The notes: generated from the sequence alone by a model not told the origin. Positions 1-6,736 are shown, counted from the stretch's first letter. The stretch is DNA of 9,610 nucleotides from DASWVC01 sp036401335 (GCA_036401335.1 DASWVC010000139.1:1-9610), one strand, 5' to 3'. Translations and numbers: made by a program.

Positions 1-66
1 AAGGTCACGCCGAACCTGGGCCAGTTCTTCTACAATTTGTTGCTTTCGCGACTCTGACGTAGCCAT
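1..66 (-). CDS. N-terminus of a third yqjD/yqjE-cluster protein, cut by window edge
   Basis: An open frame starts with ATG at 66-64, inside the 3' end of the YqjE-like gene and in a different frame, and stays open to base 1, giving 22 residues that begin MATSESRKQQIVEELAQ and then continue VRRDL. The peptide is charged and predicted helical, like the start of a small coiled-coil protein. In proteobacteria a third small gene (yqjK) follows yqjD-yqjE, so a small partner here would fit that layout, but 22 residues are too few to assign a family. The overlap with the upstream gene is 37 bp and no strong Shine-Dalgarno precedes the ATG, so translation would probably be coupled. The frame could also be chance. 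Confidence 0.45.
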   Translation of the reverse strand, partial: MATSESRKQQIVEELAQVRRDL

Positions 67-452
67 TCGCGGTCTTTTCTAAGCTCAGCAAAGGTAAGGG
101 TGTACAGGGGTTTGGTGATACGCGACCGCAGGAAAAAAGCAGCAGCCGCACTCATGACCAGTAACAACACAGCGGTGAGAAGAGCAGCCCACCCCCATTC
201 CCAGCCTGTTATCTTGATGAGAATAAACAGGAGAAACACCGCTAGAAACACGAGCGCACCCACCAACAGCACAATAGAACTGGCAATTAAAGCTGCCAGA
301 ATTGCTAGATGAATGCCGGCCTCGCGGCTTTCAAACCCAAGCAGATGAAGCTTAAGCTCGAGAAACTTTAAAGCAGCCGCCAGCCACTCCTGAAAAGGGT
401 TCCCTGCCGAAACCCGCGTGGTTTCGGCCTCAGACACAGGAATCGCAGCCAT
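30..452 (-). CDS. YqjE-like inner-membrane protein, phage-holin superfamily (DUF1469 type)
   Basis: This 140-residue protein has a soluble N-terminus, a helix over about residues 20-45, two long hydrophobic segments (about 47-79 and 86-108), and a basic C-terminal tail containing FAELRKDREWL at 121-131. That layout and the tail motif fit the Phage_holin_3_6 (DUF1469) family, which includes E. coli YqjE (a similar length, about 134 aa). Despite the holin name, chromosomal members are not known lysis proteins; YqjE is a membrane protein of unknown role made with ribosome-binding YqjD. The ATG lies 2 bp after the TAG of the YqjD-like gene and lacks a clear Shine-Dalgarno, suggesting translational coupling. 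Its GC content is about 51% by hand count over 61-360, well below its neighbours. Confidence 0.82.
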   Translation of the reverse strand: MAAIPVSEAETTRVSAGNPFQEWLAAALKFLELKLHLLGFESREAGIHLAILAALIASSIVLLVGALVFLAVFLLFILIKITGWEWGWAALLTAVLLLVMSAAAAFFLRSRITKPLYTLTFAELRKDREWLRQSRESNKL

Positions 453-454
453 GG

Positions 455-781
455 CTACTTACGCAGTAATAGCCCGATCAGAAAACCGGCACCCAGCGCA
501 CCCAGCACGGCTTGCCCTGGATTGTTCCGGACGTACGCTTCCCCTTCCGTTTGCCACGTCTTCGCTTTGGATTGGGCGTCCGACCACGCATTCTCCGCTT
601 TGCCGCGAATCTCACGGGCGCGATTTTCGGCGTGCCCCCGGAGTTCTTCGGCTTTTTGCTCCGCCGCTCGCCGAATTTCGTCGGCCTTAGCCGTAGCAGC
701 AGTCTTGAAGTCGTCTGCGGCGGCTTGAACGTGGTCCTTACCCTGGTTTGCCGCTTGTTCTGGATTGGTCTGTTCGCTCAT
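455..781 (-). CDS. YqjD/ElaB-like (DUF883) membrane-anchored protein with 11-residue repeats
   Basis: This 108-residue protein is hydrophilic, Ala/Glu/Lys/Arg-rich and predicted to be one long helix over about residues 15-80, ending in a single C-terminal membrane segment (about 90-106). The junction YVRNNPGQAVLGALGAG matches the YVRENPWQ-type motif of DUF883 proteins. In E. coli, YqjD, ElaB and YgaM are tail-anchored inner-membrane proteins that bind ribosomes in stationary phase under RpoS control; the same role here is inference. Residues 21-75 form about five 11-residue repeats, for example KAEELRGHAEN and RAREIRGKAEN, resembling LEA-type amphipathic helices. It is the first gene of the cluster with the YqjE-like gene. 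The ATG at 781-779 has only a weak upstream purine stretch (AAAGCGAG). Confidence 0.85.
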   Translation of the reverse strand: MSEQTNPEQAANQGKDHVQAAADDFKTAATAKADEIRRAAEQKAEELRGHAENRAREIRGKAENAWSDAQSKAKTWQTEGEAYVRNNPGQAVLGALGAGFLIGLLLRK

Positions 782-1032
782 AATCTCGCTTTAATCTTTG
801 ATCGCATTTGGGCCAACCAAAAGCACTCTCTCGCTTGCAATTTTGACAAATCAAGGACGCCTTTACCCCTTACGAGCCGTTCAGGACGTGACCGCGCACC
901 GCCTTTTAGGCGAATACCCGTTGTCCGGAATCGGTCAGGCGTCACCCGGCCGCTGCACCATGAGCCCGTCCGGCTGATCCCCCCCGCGTGACGTGGCGAT
1001 CAATCCTCGGTGTGGCCCGCGTCCTCAACTCG
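782..1032. other. Intergenic region between carA and the yqjD-like cluster
   Basis: This 251-bp gap between two minus-strand genes should contain the end of the carA transcript and the promoter of the yqjD-like cluster. It holds a small perfect hairpin at 900-912 (CGCCT-TTT-AGGCG) with no T-tract on either side, and an A/T-rich stretch at about 782-860, next to the yqjD-like start, where a promoter would be expected. I find no minus-strand -35/-10 pair of good quality and no convincing terminator. No coding frame here looks real. Confidence 0.4.
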
Positions 1033-2274
1033 TCAGCGTTTGTCTCCTTCGATGAGCCGTGCAAAAGCCTCAAAAAAATATTCCGCGTCGTGAGGGCCCG
1101 GCGCCGCTTCCGGGTGGTATTGCACACTGAACACCGGATGCTCACGGTGGCGGGTACCCTCGACGGTGTGGTCGTTCAGGTTGAGGTGCGATACTTCCAC
1201 GTTGGACGGCAGCGAGTCCGGATCCACGGCGAACCCATGGTTCTGGGAGGTGATGGTCACCTTGCCCGTTGCCACATCCTGGACCGGTTGGTTGCCGCCG
1301 CGATGGCCGAACTTCAGCTTGAACGTCCGGCCGCCGTAAGCATACCCGAGGAGCTGGTGGCCCAGGCAAATGCCGAAGACAGGAACTCTGCCCACCAGGT
1401 TGCGGAGTTCCTCGTGAATGTAAGTGAGTGAGCCCGGGTCTCCCGGCCCGTTCGAAAGAAACACGCCGTCCGGTTTCCGGGCCAGCACGTCCGCGGCTTT
1501 CGTGTCAGCCGGAACGACATCAACCTTGAACCCATGCTGACGCAGCCGCCGCAAAATGTTGCGTTTAAGCCCGAAATCGTAAGCGATAATGCGGTGGCGC
1601 ACCGGGGGGAGTTTGGTGAAGATCTGCCCGTTCTGGAGTTCTTCGTCAATTTCCTGGGCACTGCCTCGGATGATGGACCACCGCCGGCTCAGCTTGTCCT
1701 CCGGATCCCATTCGTAAGCGGTCGGGGTCGTGACCTCGCGGACGAAGTCGGCTCCCAGCATCTCCGGCGTTTTCCGCGCCTGGGCAATGGCCTCGTCCGC
1801 CCCGAGGTCGTGCGTCAGACAGGCCCGCATCGCCCCGCGGACCCGAAGGTGTTTGGTCAAGGCCCTGGTGTCCACGCCTTGCACGGCACAAATGTTCCAG
1901 CGTTTCAGGTAATCATCCAGGGTCCCACCCGAGCGCCAGTTGCTGGCGACCACAGACAGTTCGCCCACCGCAAAACCGCGCACATGCGGCTCCGCACTCT
2001 CATCGTCAAATTCGTTCACTCCGTAGTTCCCGATCAGGGGATACGTCATCGCAACGATCTGCCCCCGGTAGGACGGATCGGTCAGCAACTCCTGGTATCC
2101 CGTCATCGACGTGTTAAAGCAGATCTCGCCGGATGTGGTGCCGGGCGCGCCAAAGGCCTCGCCGTGAAACAACCGGCCATCTTCCAGCGCGATCAGAGCC
2201 TGTGTCATGTGGAGTCGAATATGAAAGGCCTGGGCACCGGCGTCAAACTGCAGGGCATTTGCCCGTTGTGGCAT
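1033..2274 (-). CDS. carA: Carbamoyl-phosphate synthase small (glutaminase) subunit
   Basis: CarA hydrolyses glutamine and channels ammonia to CarB for carbamoyl phosphate synthesis, feeding arginine and pyrimidine pathways. The N-terminal CarA domain has the typical LEDGRLFHGEAFGA start and GEICFNTSMTGYQE motif. The C-terminal class I glutamine amidotransferase domain has GICLGHQLLGYAYGG with nucleophile Cys303, and QYHPEA with His387 and Glu389, so the triad is intact. The start is uncertain. The ATG at 2274 has GAGG (2280-2283) five bases upstream but adds a non-conserved 22-residue leader. The ATG at 2208 (391 aa) fits the family start and E. coli CarA (382 aa) better but has no Shine-Dalgarno. 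The gene lies 27 bp after the glycosylase gene. No carB is present in the window, so the partner must lie elsewhere. Confidence 0.95.
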   Translation of the reverse strand: MPQRANALQFDAGAQAFHIRLHMTQALIALEDGRLFHGEAFGAPGTTSGEICFNTSMTGYQELLTDPSYRGQIVAMTYPLIGNYGVNEFDDESAEPHVRGFAVGELSVVASNWRSGGTLDDYLKRWNICAVQGVDTRALTKHLRVRGAMRACLTHDLGADEAIAQARKTPEMLGADFVREVTTPTAYEWDPEDKLSRRWSIIRGSAQEIDEELQNGQIFTKLPPVRHRIIAYDFGLKRNILRRLRQHGFKVDVVPADTKAADVLARKPDGVFLSNGPGDPGSLTYIHEELRNLVGRVPVFGICLGHQLLGYAYGGRTFKLKFGHRGGNQPVQDVATGKVTITSQNHGFAVDPDSLPSNVEVSHLNLNDHTVEGTRHREHPVFSVQYHPEAAPGPHDAEYFFEAFARLIEGDKR

Positions 2275-2301
2275 TCTTGCCTCGCCCGTGCCGCCCGTCA
2301 G

Positions 2302-3606
2302 CTAACGCCGGAGGGCCGGGGCCAGGTCACCCCGGTCGGCTACCCGAAGCTTTTCCAGCCCCAGCCAGCGTTGCAGGCGGCTGAGTTCGAGACGCAACGG
2401 GTCCGTGACTTCAGCCCCCAGTGCTCCCGGCTCCAGGTGGGCTGCACGGACTTCAAGGCACCCCTGAGCCCGGTTCGCTTTCAGGTCGAGCCGGGCGACA
2501 AACCGGTCCTCCAGCAAAAACGGCAACACGTAATAACCGTGTTCGCGGCGATCGGCCGGCGTATAAATTTCGAGGCGGTACCGGAAAGCGAACAACCGTT
2601 CGGCCCGGGGCCGCTCCCACAACAAGGGGTCGAAAGGCGAAACCAGCGTCGTCGTTTTCAACCGGCGGGGGCAGGTTCCTTCCGGGTCCAGGTAGGCCGG
2701 CTTGGACCAGCCTTCAACCCCCGCCACCCGTAGCTCTCCGGCATCCACCAACTCGCGCAGCCGCGGCGCGACGTCTTTCGGGTCCAGGCGGAAATAATCA
2801 CGCAGGTCGGCTTCCGTGGCGACCCCGAGCGCCCGGGCCGCCACCCGCAGCAAGTGGCGGTGCGCTTCTTCGACGGTTGCTGCGGGAAGGTTGTGGACAG
2901 CGGCCGGAATCACCCGCTCAGGAAGGTCGTAAAGCCGCTCGAAATGGTGGCGGCGGGCCGTCGTGACCCGACCGCTCCAGAAAAGGTATTCCAGGGCGCG
3001 CTTTACGTCGGACCAGCCCCACCATCCCTTGACGCCTTTACGCGCGTTCTGGCAAAGCCGCTTCTCAATAGTGCCAGCGCCGGCCGGTCCATGCTCTTGC
3101 ACCAGCGAAAACACCTCGTCGACCAACCCCCGGTTCTCACGGGCCAATCGCGCCACGTTCCCGTAAATGCCGACGCCGGCCGCAGCCCGTTCCATTCGCC
3201 AGCGCAAAAATGGATGGAGGGACAAGTGAATGAGCGACGCCTCGTGGCCCCAGTATTCAAATAATGCCCGTCCGGTCCGGCCGTAAGCCAGTCGGTCGAG
3301 TGCATCGGTCGGGTACGGACCAAGCCGGCTGTAAAAAGGAAGGTAATGAGCCCGGGCCAGCACATTCACGGAATCCATCTGCACGAGACCGAGCCTCGCG
3401 AAAACGGCGTTGAGGTGCCTTCGATCGACCCGGGGCGGTTCGGCCGCAGTGTGGTTCCACCCCTGGGCCGCCAGGGCAACCCGACGGGCTTCCGCTGCGC
3501 TTAAGTCGCGACGGTGCCATCGCCCCATCCTGCCACCCGGCAAAGCACCGGGAGCCCGCCGCACATCGGCCAACGGCTGAAGCGCAGGCGCGGTGACCCT
3601 GTTCAT
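2302..3606 (-). CDS. Winged-helix DNA glycosylase, YcaQ/AlkX type (HTH_42 family)
   Basis: This 434-residue protein matches the HTH_42 (formerly DUF1006) family. E. coli YcaQ (AlkX) in this family is a DNA glycosylase that unhooks interstrand crosslinks and removes bulky N7-alkylguanines; Streptomyces AlkZ is a relative. Family signatures include LSAAEARRVALAAQGW near the start, LVQMDSVNVLARAHYLPFYS with the Gln-Met-Asp triplet at residues 76-78, and EYWGHEASL at 117-125. The QxD form of the catalytic motif is the YcaQ subtype, whereas AlkZ carries QxQ. The start is uncertain. The ATG at 3606 follows a perfect AGGAGG (3620-3625) by 13 bases, which is rather far. The ATG at 3528 would give 408 aa, close to E. 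coli YcaQ (about 410), preceded by GGTGG. The gene begins 17 bp after the cyclase gene and the Shine-Dalgarno overlaps the cyclase stop codon. Confidence 0.88.
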   Translation of the reverse strand: MNRVTAPALQPLADVRRAPGALPGGRMGRWHRRDLSAAEARRVALAAQGWNHTAAEPPRVDRRHLNAVFARLGLVQMDSVNVLARAHYLPFYSRLGPYPTDALDRLAYGRTGRALFEYWGHEASLIHLSLHPFLRWRMERAAAGVGIYGNVARLARENRGLVDEVFSLVQEHGPAGAGTIEKRLCQNARKGVKGWWGWSDVKRALEYLFWSGRVTTARRHHFERLYDLPERVIPAAVHNLPAATVEEAHRHLLRVAARALGVATEADLRDYFRLDPKDVAPRLRELVDAGELRVAGVEGWSKPAYLDPEGTCPRRLKTTTLVSPFDPLLWERPRAERLFAFRYRLEIYTPADRREHGYYVLPFLLEDRFVARLDLKANRAQGCLEVRAAHLEPGALGAEVTDPLRLELSRLQRWLGLEKLRVADRGDLAPALRR

Positions 3607-3619
3607 TTCGGTCCGAAGC

Positions 3620-3625
3620 CCTCCT
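3620..3625 (-). promoter_or_regulatory. Strong Shine-Dalgarno (AGGAGG) overlapping the upstream stop codon
   Basis: A perfect minus-strand AGGAGG overlaps the TAG stop (3626-3624) of the cyclase gene and lies 13 bases before the ATG at 3606. The overlap suggests the glycosylase is translated from the same mRNA by re-initiating ribosomes. The spacing is longer than optimal, which leaves some doubt about that start. Confidence 0.55.
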
Positions 3626-4916
3626 ACCACGAGAGCTGGTTCCAATAGGTAACCGCCCCGTGATGGTTCTTCACAAACCGCACCGCGGCATCCTGCGACA
3701 CCACCATGGCCACGCAATTCGGGTGCTCTTCGCAAAGCCGGTAAACGGCCCGGTGACGCGTGCCCACGTCGTCCAATGCCTCATTGGCCCAAACCGTCGC
3801 TTCCACGTCCAACGCGCGCCGCACGCTCATCAGCGCAGGGGCATCGGAACGCAATTCCGCCCCGAACCCGACCAGCTCAAAACGCTTGGTTACCACCAAG
3901 GCCCCGTCAACCGCCATCAGGTCGGCGAGAAAATGGGCAAACTCAAAAAAGCCTTCATCCAGTTCCGCCAACTCACGGTCGGCCGCCCGCTGGTATTCCT
4001 GCCAACTGATTTCTTTCAGTTTGTTTTCATAAACGAGCTGGGTAAGGCGGGTTACCGCCTGCGCCAGCAACGATTGGTAATGCTCGCGCGCTTCCGTGTG
4101 CGCCATCTTGTACTTAAACCGCATCGGGCCGTGCTTGCGGGTCAGCAACTCTTCGTCTTCCGGATCGATAAAGACCAGGGTACCGCCGTGCCTCGAGTTG
4201 CGCACCACACTCAGGGTCCGCCGCACAACGTTCTGAGACATGATCCTGATAAAATCCAGATTCACTGGCACGTACGAAAACGTATCCAGCTTGCCGAACA
4301 CCGTCCGACGAATGTCGCCCTTAACCCGTGCGAACGCCTGCTCCAGCCAGCGCGATTGAAACAGGTCGAAAGCCAGTCCCTCCATCCGCCCGCCGCTGAG
4401 GGCAGCAATCCGCTGTTGGCCCAGAAAAGTCGTCAGTCGCCCGGGGCCGAGCGCGTGCAATACGAACCGCGCCGGTAACGTGCCTTCGATGAACCGGCCG
4501 CCGTCGACCCGGTTTACCCAACGGGTGCCCGACACAAGCAACCCCCAGACCTTTAACACGTCGTCATCCGTCACCGTCACGCCGATAAGCGAGCGGTAAA
4601 AATCTGCCGCCATCGAAATCCGGCGCAGCTCTTGTTCGTTGAACGGCCGCATGCGATCGAGCCGAATGGAACAGAGCCCGGTCGGCGGACCGCCCGTCCG
4701 CGGCAGGGCCTCCGGCGGTGCAAAAAGGAGGCGGAACGAAACGGGCCGCTGTTCTTCCCGCAAAAGTGTCGCATGGTAGGCGGCATCCAATAATTGCCCC
4801 AGGTGAGCGTCGCTTGGCAGGGCATGAATGGCTTCGACCGGCCATTCCCGCTTCACGAGTTCAGCAAGCTGGCCCGGGTAGGAATAGCCGAAATAACTCT
4901 GCAGCCGGTGCGTCAT
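3624..4916 (-). CDS. Diadenylate cyclase (DAC/DisA_N domain) protein with unusual N-terminal sensor-like domain
   Basis: The C-terminal part of this 430-residue protein carries the signatures of the DAC domain, which makes cyclic di-AMP from two ATP: DGA at 337-339 (AVDGALVV) and RHR at 387-389 in DVGTRHRAVYRL, followed by a strand and conserved serine (AMVVSQ, 403-408) as in DisA and CdaA. GGTLVFIDPED at 244-254 looks like the first strand of the fold. Both catalytic motifs are intact, so activity is likely but not shown. Residues 1 to about 200 are not the membrane helices of CdaA, and the DNA-binding domain of DisA is absent. They contain a GTRWV motif (130-134) and HALGPGRLTTF (154-164), and resemble what Pfam lists as a probable sensor domain N-terminal to DAC (DACNV, from memory). 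No signal peptide or membrane helix is visible, so it is likely cytoplasmic. The ATG at 4916 has no strong Shine-Dalgarno. Confidence 0.85.
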   Translation of the reverse strand: MTHRLQSYFGYSYPGQLAELVKREWPVEAIHALPSDAHLGQLLDAAYHATLLREEQRPVSFRLLFAPPEALPRTGGPPTGLCSIRLDRMRPFNEQELRRISMAADFYRSLIGVTVTDDDVLKVWGLLVSGTRWVNRVDGGRFIEGTLPARFVLHALGPGRLTTFLGQQRIAALSGGRMEGLAFDLFQSRWLEQAFARVKGDIRRTVFGKLDTFSYVPVNLDFIRIMSQNVVRRTLSVVRNSRHGGTLVFIDPEDEELLTRKHGPMRFKYKMAHTEAREHYQSLLAQAVTRLTQLVYENKLKEISWQEYQRAADRELAELDEGFFEFAHFLADLMAVDGALVVTKRFELVGFGAELRSDAPALMSVRRALDVEATVWANEALDDVGTRHRAVYRLCEEHPNCVAMVVSQDAAVRFVKNHHGAVTYWNQLSW

Positions 4917-5012
4917 GGGCGAAAAAACCTGCCCTTAAGGTAGCAAAACCACCCCGGTTTGCCAACCTCGGCGCGGTCAATGCCTCGTATACCACAGGGC
5001 GGACGGTTATGC
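4917..5012. promoter_or_regulatory. Leader/promoter region of the cyclase-glycosylase-carA cluster
   Basis: This 96-bp gap separates the SDR stop from the cyclase start and is the natural place for a promoter of the second cluster. The minus strand has TTGACC but no matching -10 at 17 bp. Directly before the start codon, 4917-4934 can form a small stem (GGGC/GCCC) with the only purine-rich candidate ribosome site (AGG) in its loop. A second imperfect hairpin lies at about 4944-4962. None of these is strong enough to name a promoter or terminator with confidence. Confidence 0.3.
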
Positions 5013-5873
5013 CTAAATCAAGCCCACAACCTTGCCGATACAAAAATCGAGAAATTTTGCGGGCAAGCGCCGGGGAATGGTCCAGTTGGTGAGGCGTTTC
5101 GGCGTGATTACCATGCGCGCCGGCCGGCGGCGTGCCCTGAGAATGCGCGCGACGGCTTTGGCCACGACTTCCGCCCCGTAACCCGTCGCTGCTTCCTTCA
5201 TGGACAACCGGTGAAAACCTTCAAGGCCTTTCTGGTAGGGCGTACCCGGGTAATCCTCCAGGATGCGTGCCTCCGCTTTTTCCCAGATCGGCGTCACAAT
5301 GGGTCCGGGTTCAACCAGCACCACGTCGATGCCAAAAAGCATCAACTCACGCCGCAGGCTGTCGGACAGTCCTTCCAAGGCAAATTTAGAGGCGCAGTAG
5401 GGCCCCGCAAACGGCATCGCCATTCGCCCTGCCACTGAGCTCACATTGATAATGCAGGGACGATCGACGCGCCGCAACGGGTCAGTACGCATCAAGGGCA
5501 GGAACGCCTGGATCACGGCCACGACCCCGAGCACGTTCACTTCAAGCTGCTCACGCCAGCGGGCAAGGGGAACGTGGCTGACCGGCCCGACCACAGCGAT
5601 GCCCGCATTGTTGATCAATGCTTGCAACGGCGTTCCATGCAGTTCGGCCCGGAGCCAGTCGGCCGCGCCACGGACCGCGTCCTCGTCGGTCACATCAAAG
5701 ACCAACGGCGTAAAATTCCCGCCGAGGACGGCACGCAACCGGTCCGCATCGCCCGCCGTCCGCACGCTGCCATACACCCGCCAGCCGCGGCTGGCCAAAG
5801 TCCCGGCCGCAGCGAATCCGATGCCGGTTGAGACTCCCGTAATGACAACAGTTTGCACCCGAAGAGTAGGCAT
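5013..5873 (-). CDS. Short-chain dehydrogenase/reductase (classical SDR)
   Basis: This 286-residue NAD(P)-dependent oxidoreductase has a complete classical SDR fold: cofactor-binding TGVSTGIG at residues 12-19, DVTD at 60-63, structural NNAG at 88-91, Asn113 in VNVLG, catalytic Ser146 in INVSSVAGR, and Tyr159/Lys163 in YCASK. The motif EPGPIVTP follows, as usual. Its length and pattern fit the 17beta-hydroxysteroid-dehydrogenase-like group, but the substrate cannot be read from sequence. The start is the ATG at 5873-5871, sharing one base with the pdxY stop (TGATG) and preceded by AGGTGA (5883-5878) with 4 bases of spacing. An in-frame TTG one codon earlier is less likely. The C-terminus is basic and ends in a short hydrophobic stretch (FLDFCIGKVVGLI), possibly membrane-associated. 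Confidence 0.92.
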   Translation of the reverse strand: MPTLRVQTVVITGVSTGIGFAAAGTLASRGWRVYGSVRTAGDADRLRAVLGGNFTPLVFDVTDEDAVRGAADWLRAELHGTPLQALINNAGIAVVGPVSHVPLARWREQLEVNVLGVVAVIQAFLPLMRTDPLRRVDRPCIINVSSVAGRMAMPFAGPYCASKFALEGLSDSLRRELMLFGIDVVLVEPGPIVTPIWEKAEARILEDYPGTPYQKGLEGFHRLSMKEAATGYGAEVVAKAVARILRARRRPARMVITPKRLTNWTIPRRLPAKFLDFCIGKVVGLI

Positions 5874-6736
5874 CAATTCACCTGCTGCGCCTCAAAGCGT
5901 TGTGACGGCCGCGCAATCTCCTCCTGGGCGGCGATGAGTTGGATTTCGCGTTCCTGGGTTTGGGCCGTCTTCTCCAGAATGGCGAAGATGCTGTTTGCGG
6001 TTGCCTGCAGCGCCGTTCGTAACGAGCCGGTCAGCAGGTAATGGGCGAAAAACAAGCCTGCGGTCGCATCACCGGCCCCATTCACGGCGATGGGCAACAA
6101 AGGATGGACGATCCGGTAAGTGCCGTCCAGGCCGGCAGCCAGCATTTCGATCTGGTCCCGGCCGCTCTCCGCTGTCCGGAGGCTTGTGACCAGGACGATC
6201 TCGGGCCCGAGCCGGTGCATGCGTTGGACCGCCTCCAGGGCTGATGCCAGGGTCGTCACCTGCACGTCAACGAGGAATTCGAGCTCAAACTGGTTCGGGG
6301 TGACCATCGTAGCCGCCGGCACCGCCCTGCTACGCATAAATTCCGGAATGTCCGGCCGGACGAAAAACCCGCGTCCAACATCTCCCATGACTGGGTCGCA
6401 GCAATACATCACCTTCGGGTTCACCTGCCGGATGCGCTCGAGCGTGGTCAGGATGGCTTCGCCCAGGGAGGCATCTCCCAGGTAACCGCTAAGCACGCCG
6501 TTGCATCGGGGAAACACGCCTCGTTCCTCGATGCCGGCAAGCACGTCGGCAACGGCCTCCACGGGCAGCACGATGCCACGCCACTGCCCATAACCCGTAT
6601 GGTTCGAGAAAAGAACGGTATTAACGGCCCAAACCTCAACCCCAAGACGTTGCAGGGGAAACACGGCTGCACTGTTCCCGACATGCCCATAAGCTACGTT
6701 CGACTGGACGGAAAGGAGTTGAAGCGGGGCAGGCAT
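5873..6736 (-). CDS. pdxY: Pyridoxal kinase PdxY
   Basis: This ribokinase-superfamily enzyme phosphorylates pyridoxal to pyridoxal 5'-phosphate in the vitamin B6 salvage pathway in the cytoplasm. The N-terminus has SVQSNVAYGHVGNSAAVFPL and then FSNHTGYGQW, both highly typical of PdxY. They are followed by LSGYLGD, CDPVMGD (metal/ATP site), TPNQFELE, and the GAGDATAGL anion-hole motif with the catalytic Asp. E. coli PdxY has GVGD at the last site. The C-terminus QLIAAQEEIARP also matches the family. The ATG at 6736 gives 287 aa, the usual PdxY length. An upstream in-frame TTG at 6754 would lengthen it without family support. The start is 34 bp after the porin stop, and the stop overlaps the SDR start by one base, so co-transcription with both is likely. 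Confidence 0.93.
   Translation of the reverse strand: MPAPLQLLSVQSNVAYGHVGNSAAVFPLQRLGVEVWAVNTVLFSNHTGYGQWRGIVLPVEAVADVLAGIEERGVFPRCNGVLSGYLGDASLGEAILTTLERIRQVNPKVMYCCDPVMGDVGRGFFVRPDIPEFMRSRAVPAATMVTPNQFELEFLVDVQVTTLASALEAVQRMHRLGPEIVLVTSLRTAESGRDQIEMLAAGLDGTYRIVHPLLPIAVNGAGDATAGLFFAHYLLTGSLRTALQATANSIFAILEKTAQTQEREIQLIAAQEEIARPSQRFEAQQVN

Noticed and set aside
30..452. Holin-type protein as a sign of a prophage
   Set aside because: There are no lysin, tail, integrase or attachment sequences nearby, and the DUF883 neighbour fits the chromosomal yqjD-yqjE arrangement.
843..848. Perfect TTGACA -35 box on the plus strand
   Set aside because: No -10 element lies 16-18 bp downstream, and no plus-strand gene follows. 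An FNR-like reading of the nearby TTTGACAAATCAA also fails on spacing.
900..912. Hairpin CGCCT-TTT-AGGCG as terminator for carA
   Set aside because: The stem is only 5 bp and there is no T-tract on the minus-strand 3' side, so an intrinsic terminator is not supported.
1534..2733. A 399-codon open frame on the plus strand
   Set aside because: It lies wholly antisense to carA and the glycosylase gene, which have clear family motifs. Its own product shows no recognisable motif, and GC-rich DNA commonly leaves such frames open.
3607..3735. Glycosylase extended upstream to TTG at 3735
   Set aside because: It would overlap the cyclase gene by 112 bp and add non-family residues. ATG starts with nearby purine-rich sites exist at 3606 and 3528.
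3660..4478. A 272-codon plus-strand open frame
   Set aside because: It is antisense to the cyclase gene, rich in His, Arg, Gln and Pro from complementary codons, and has no family signature.
4944..4962. Imperfect hairpin as terminator after the SDR gene
   Set aside because: It is a seven-base stem with a bulge and no following T-run, and it competes with an overlapping GGTT/AACC pairing.
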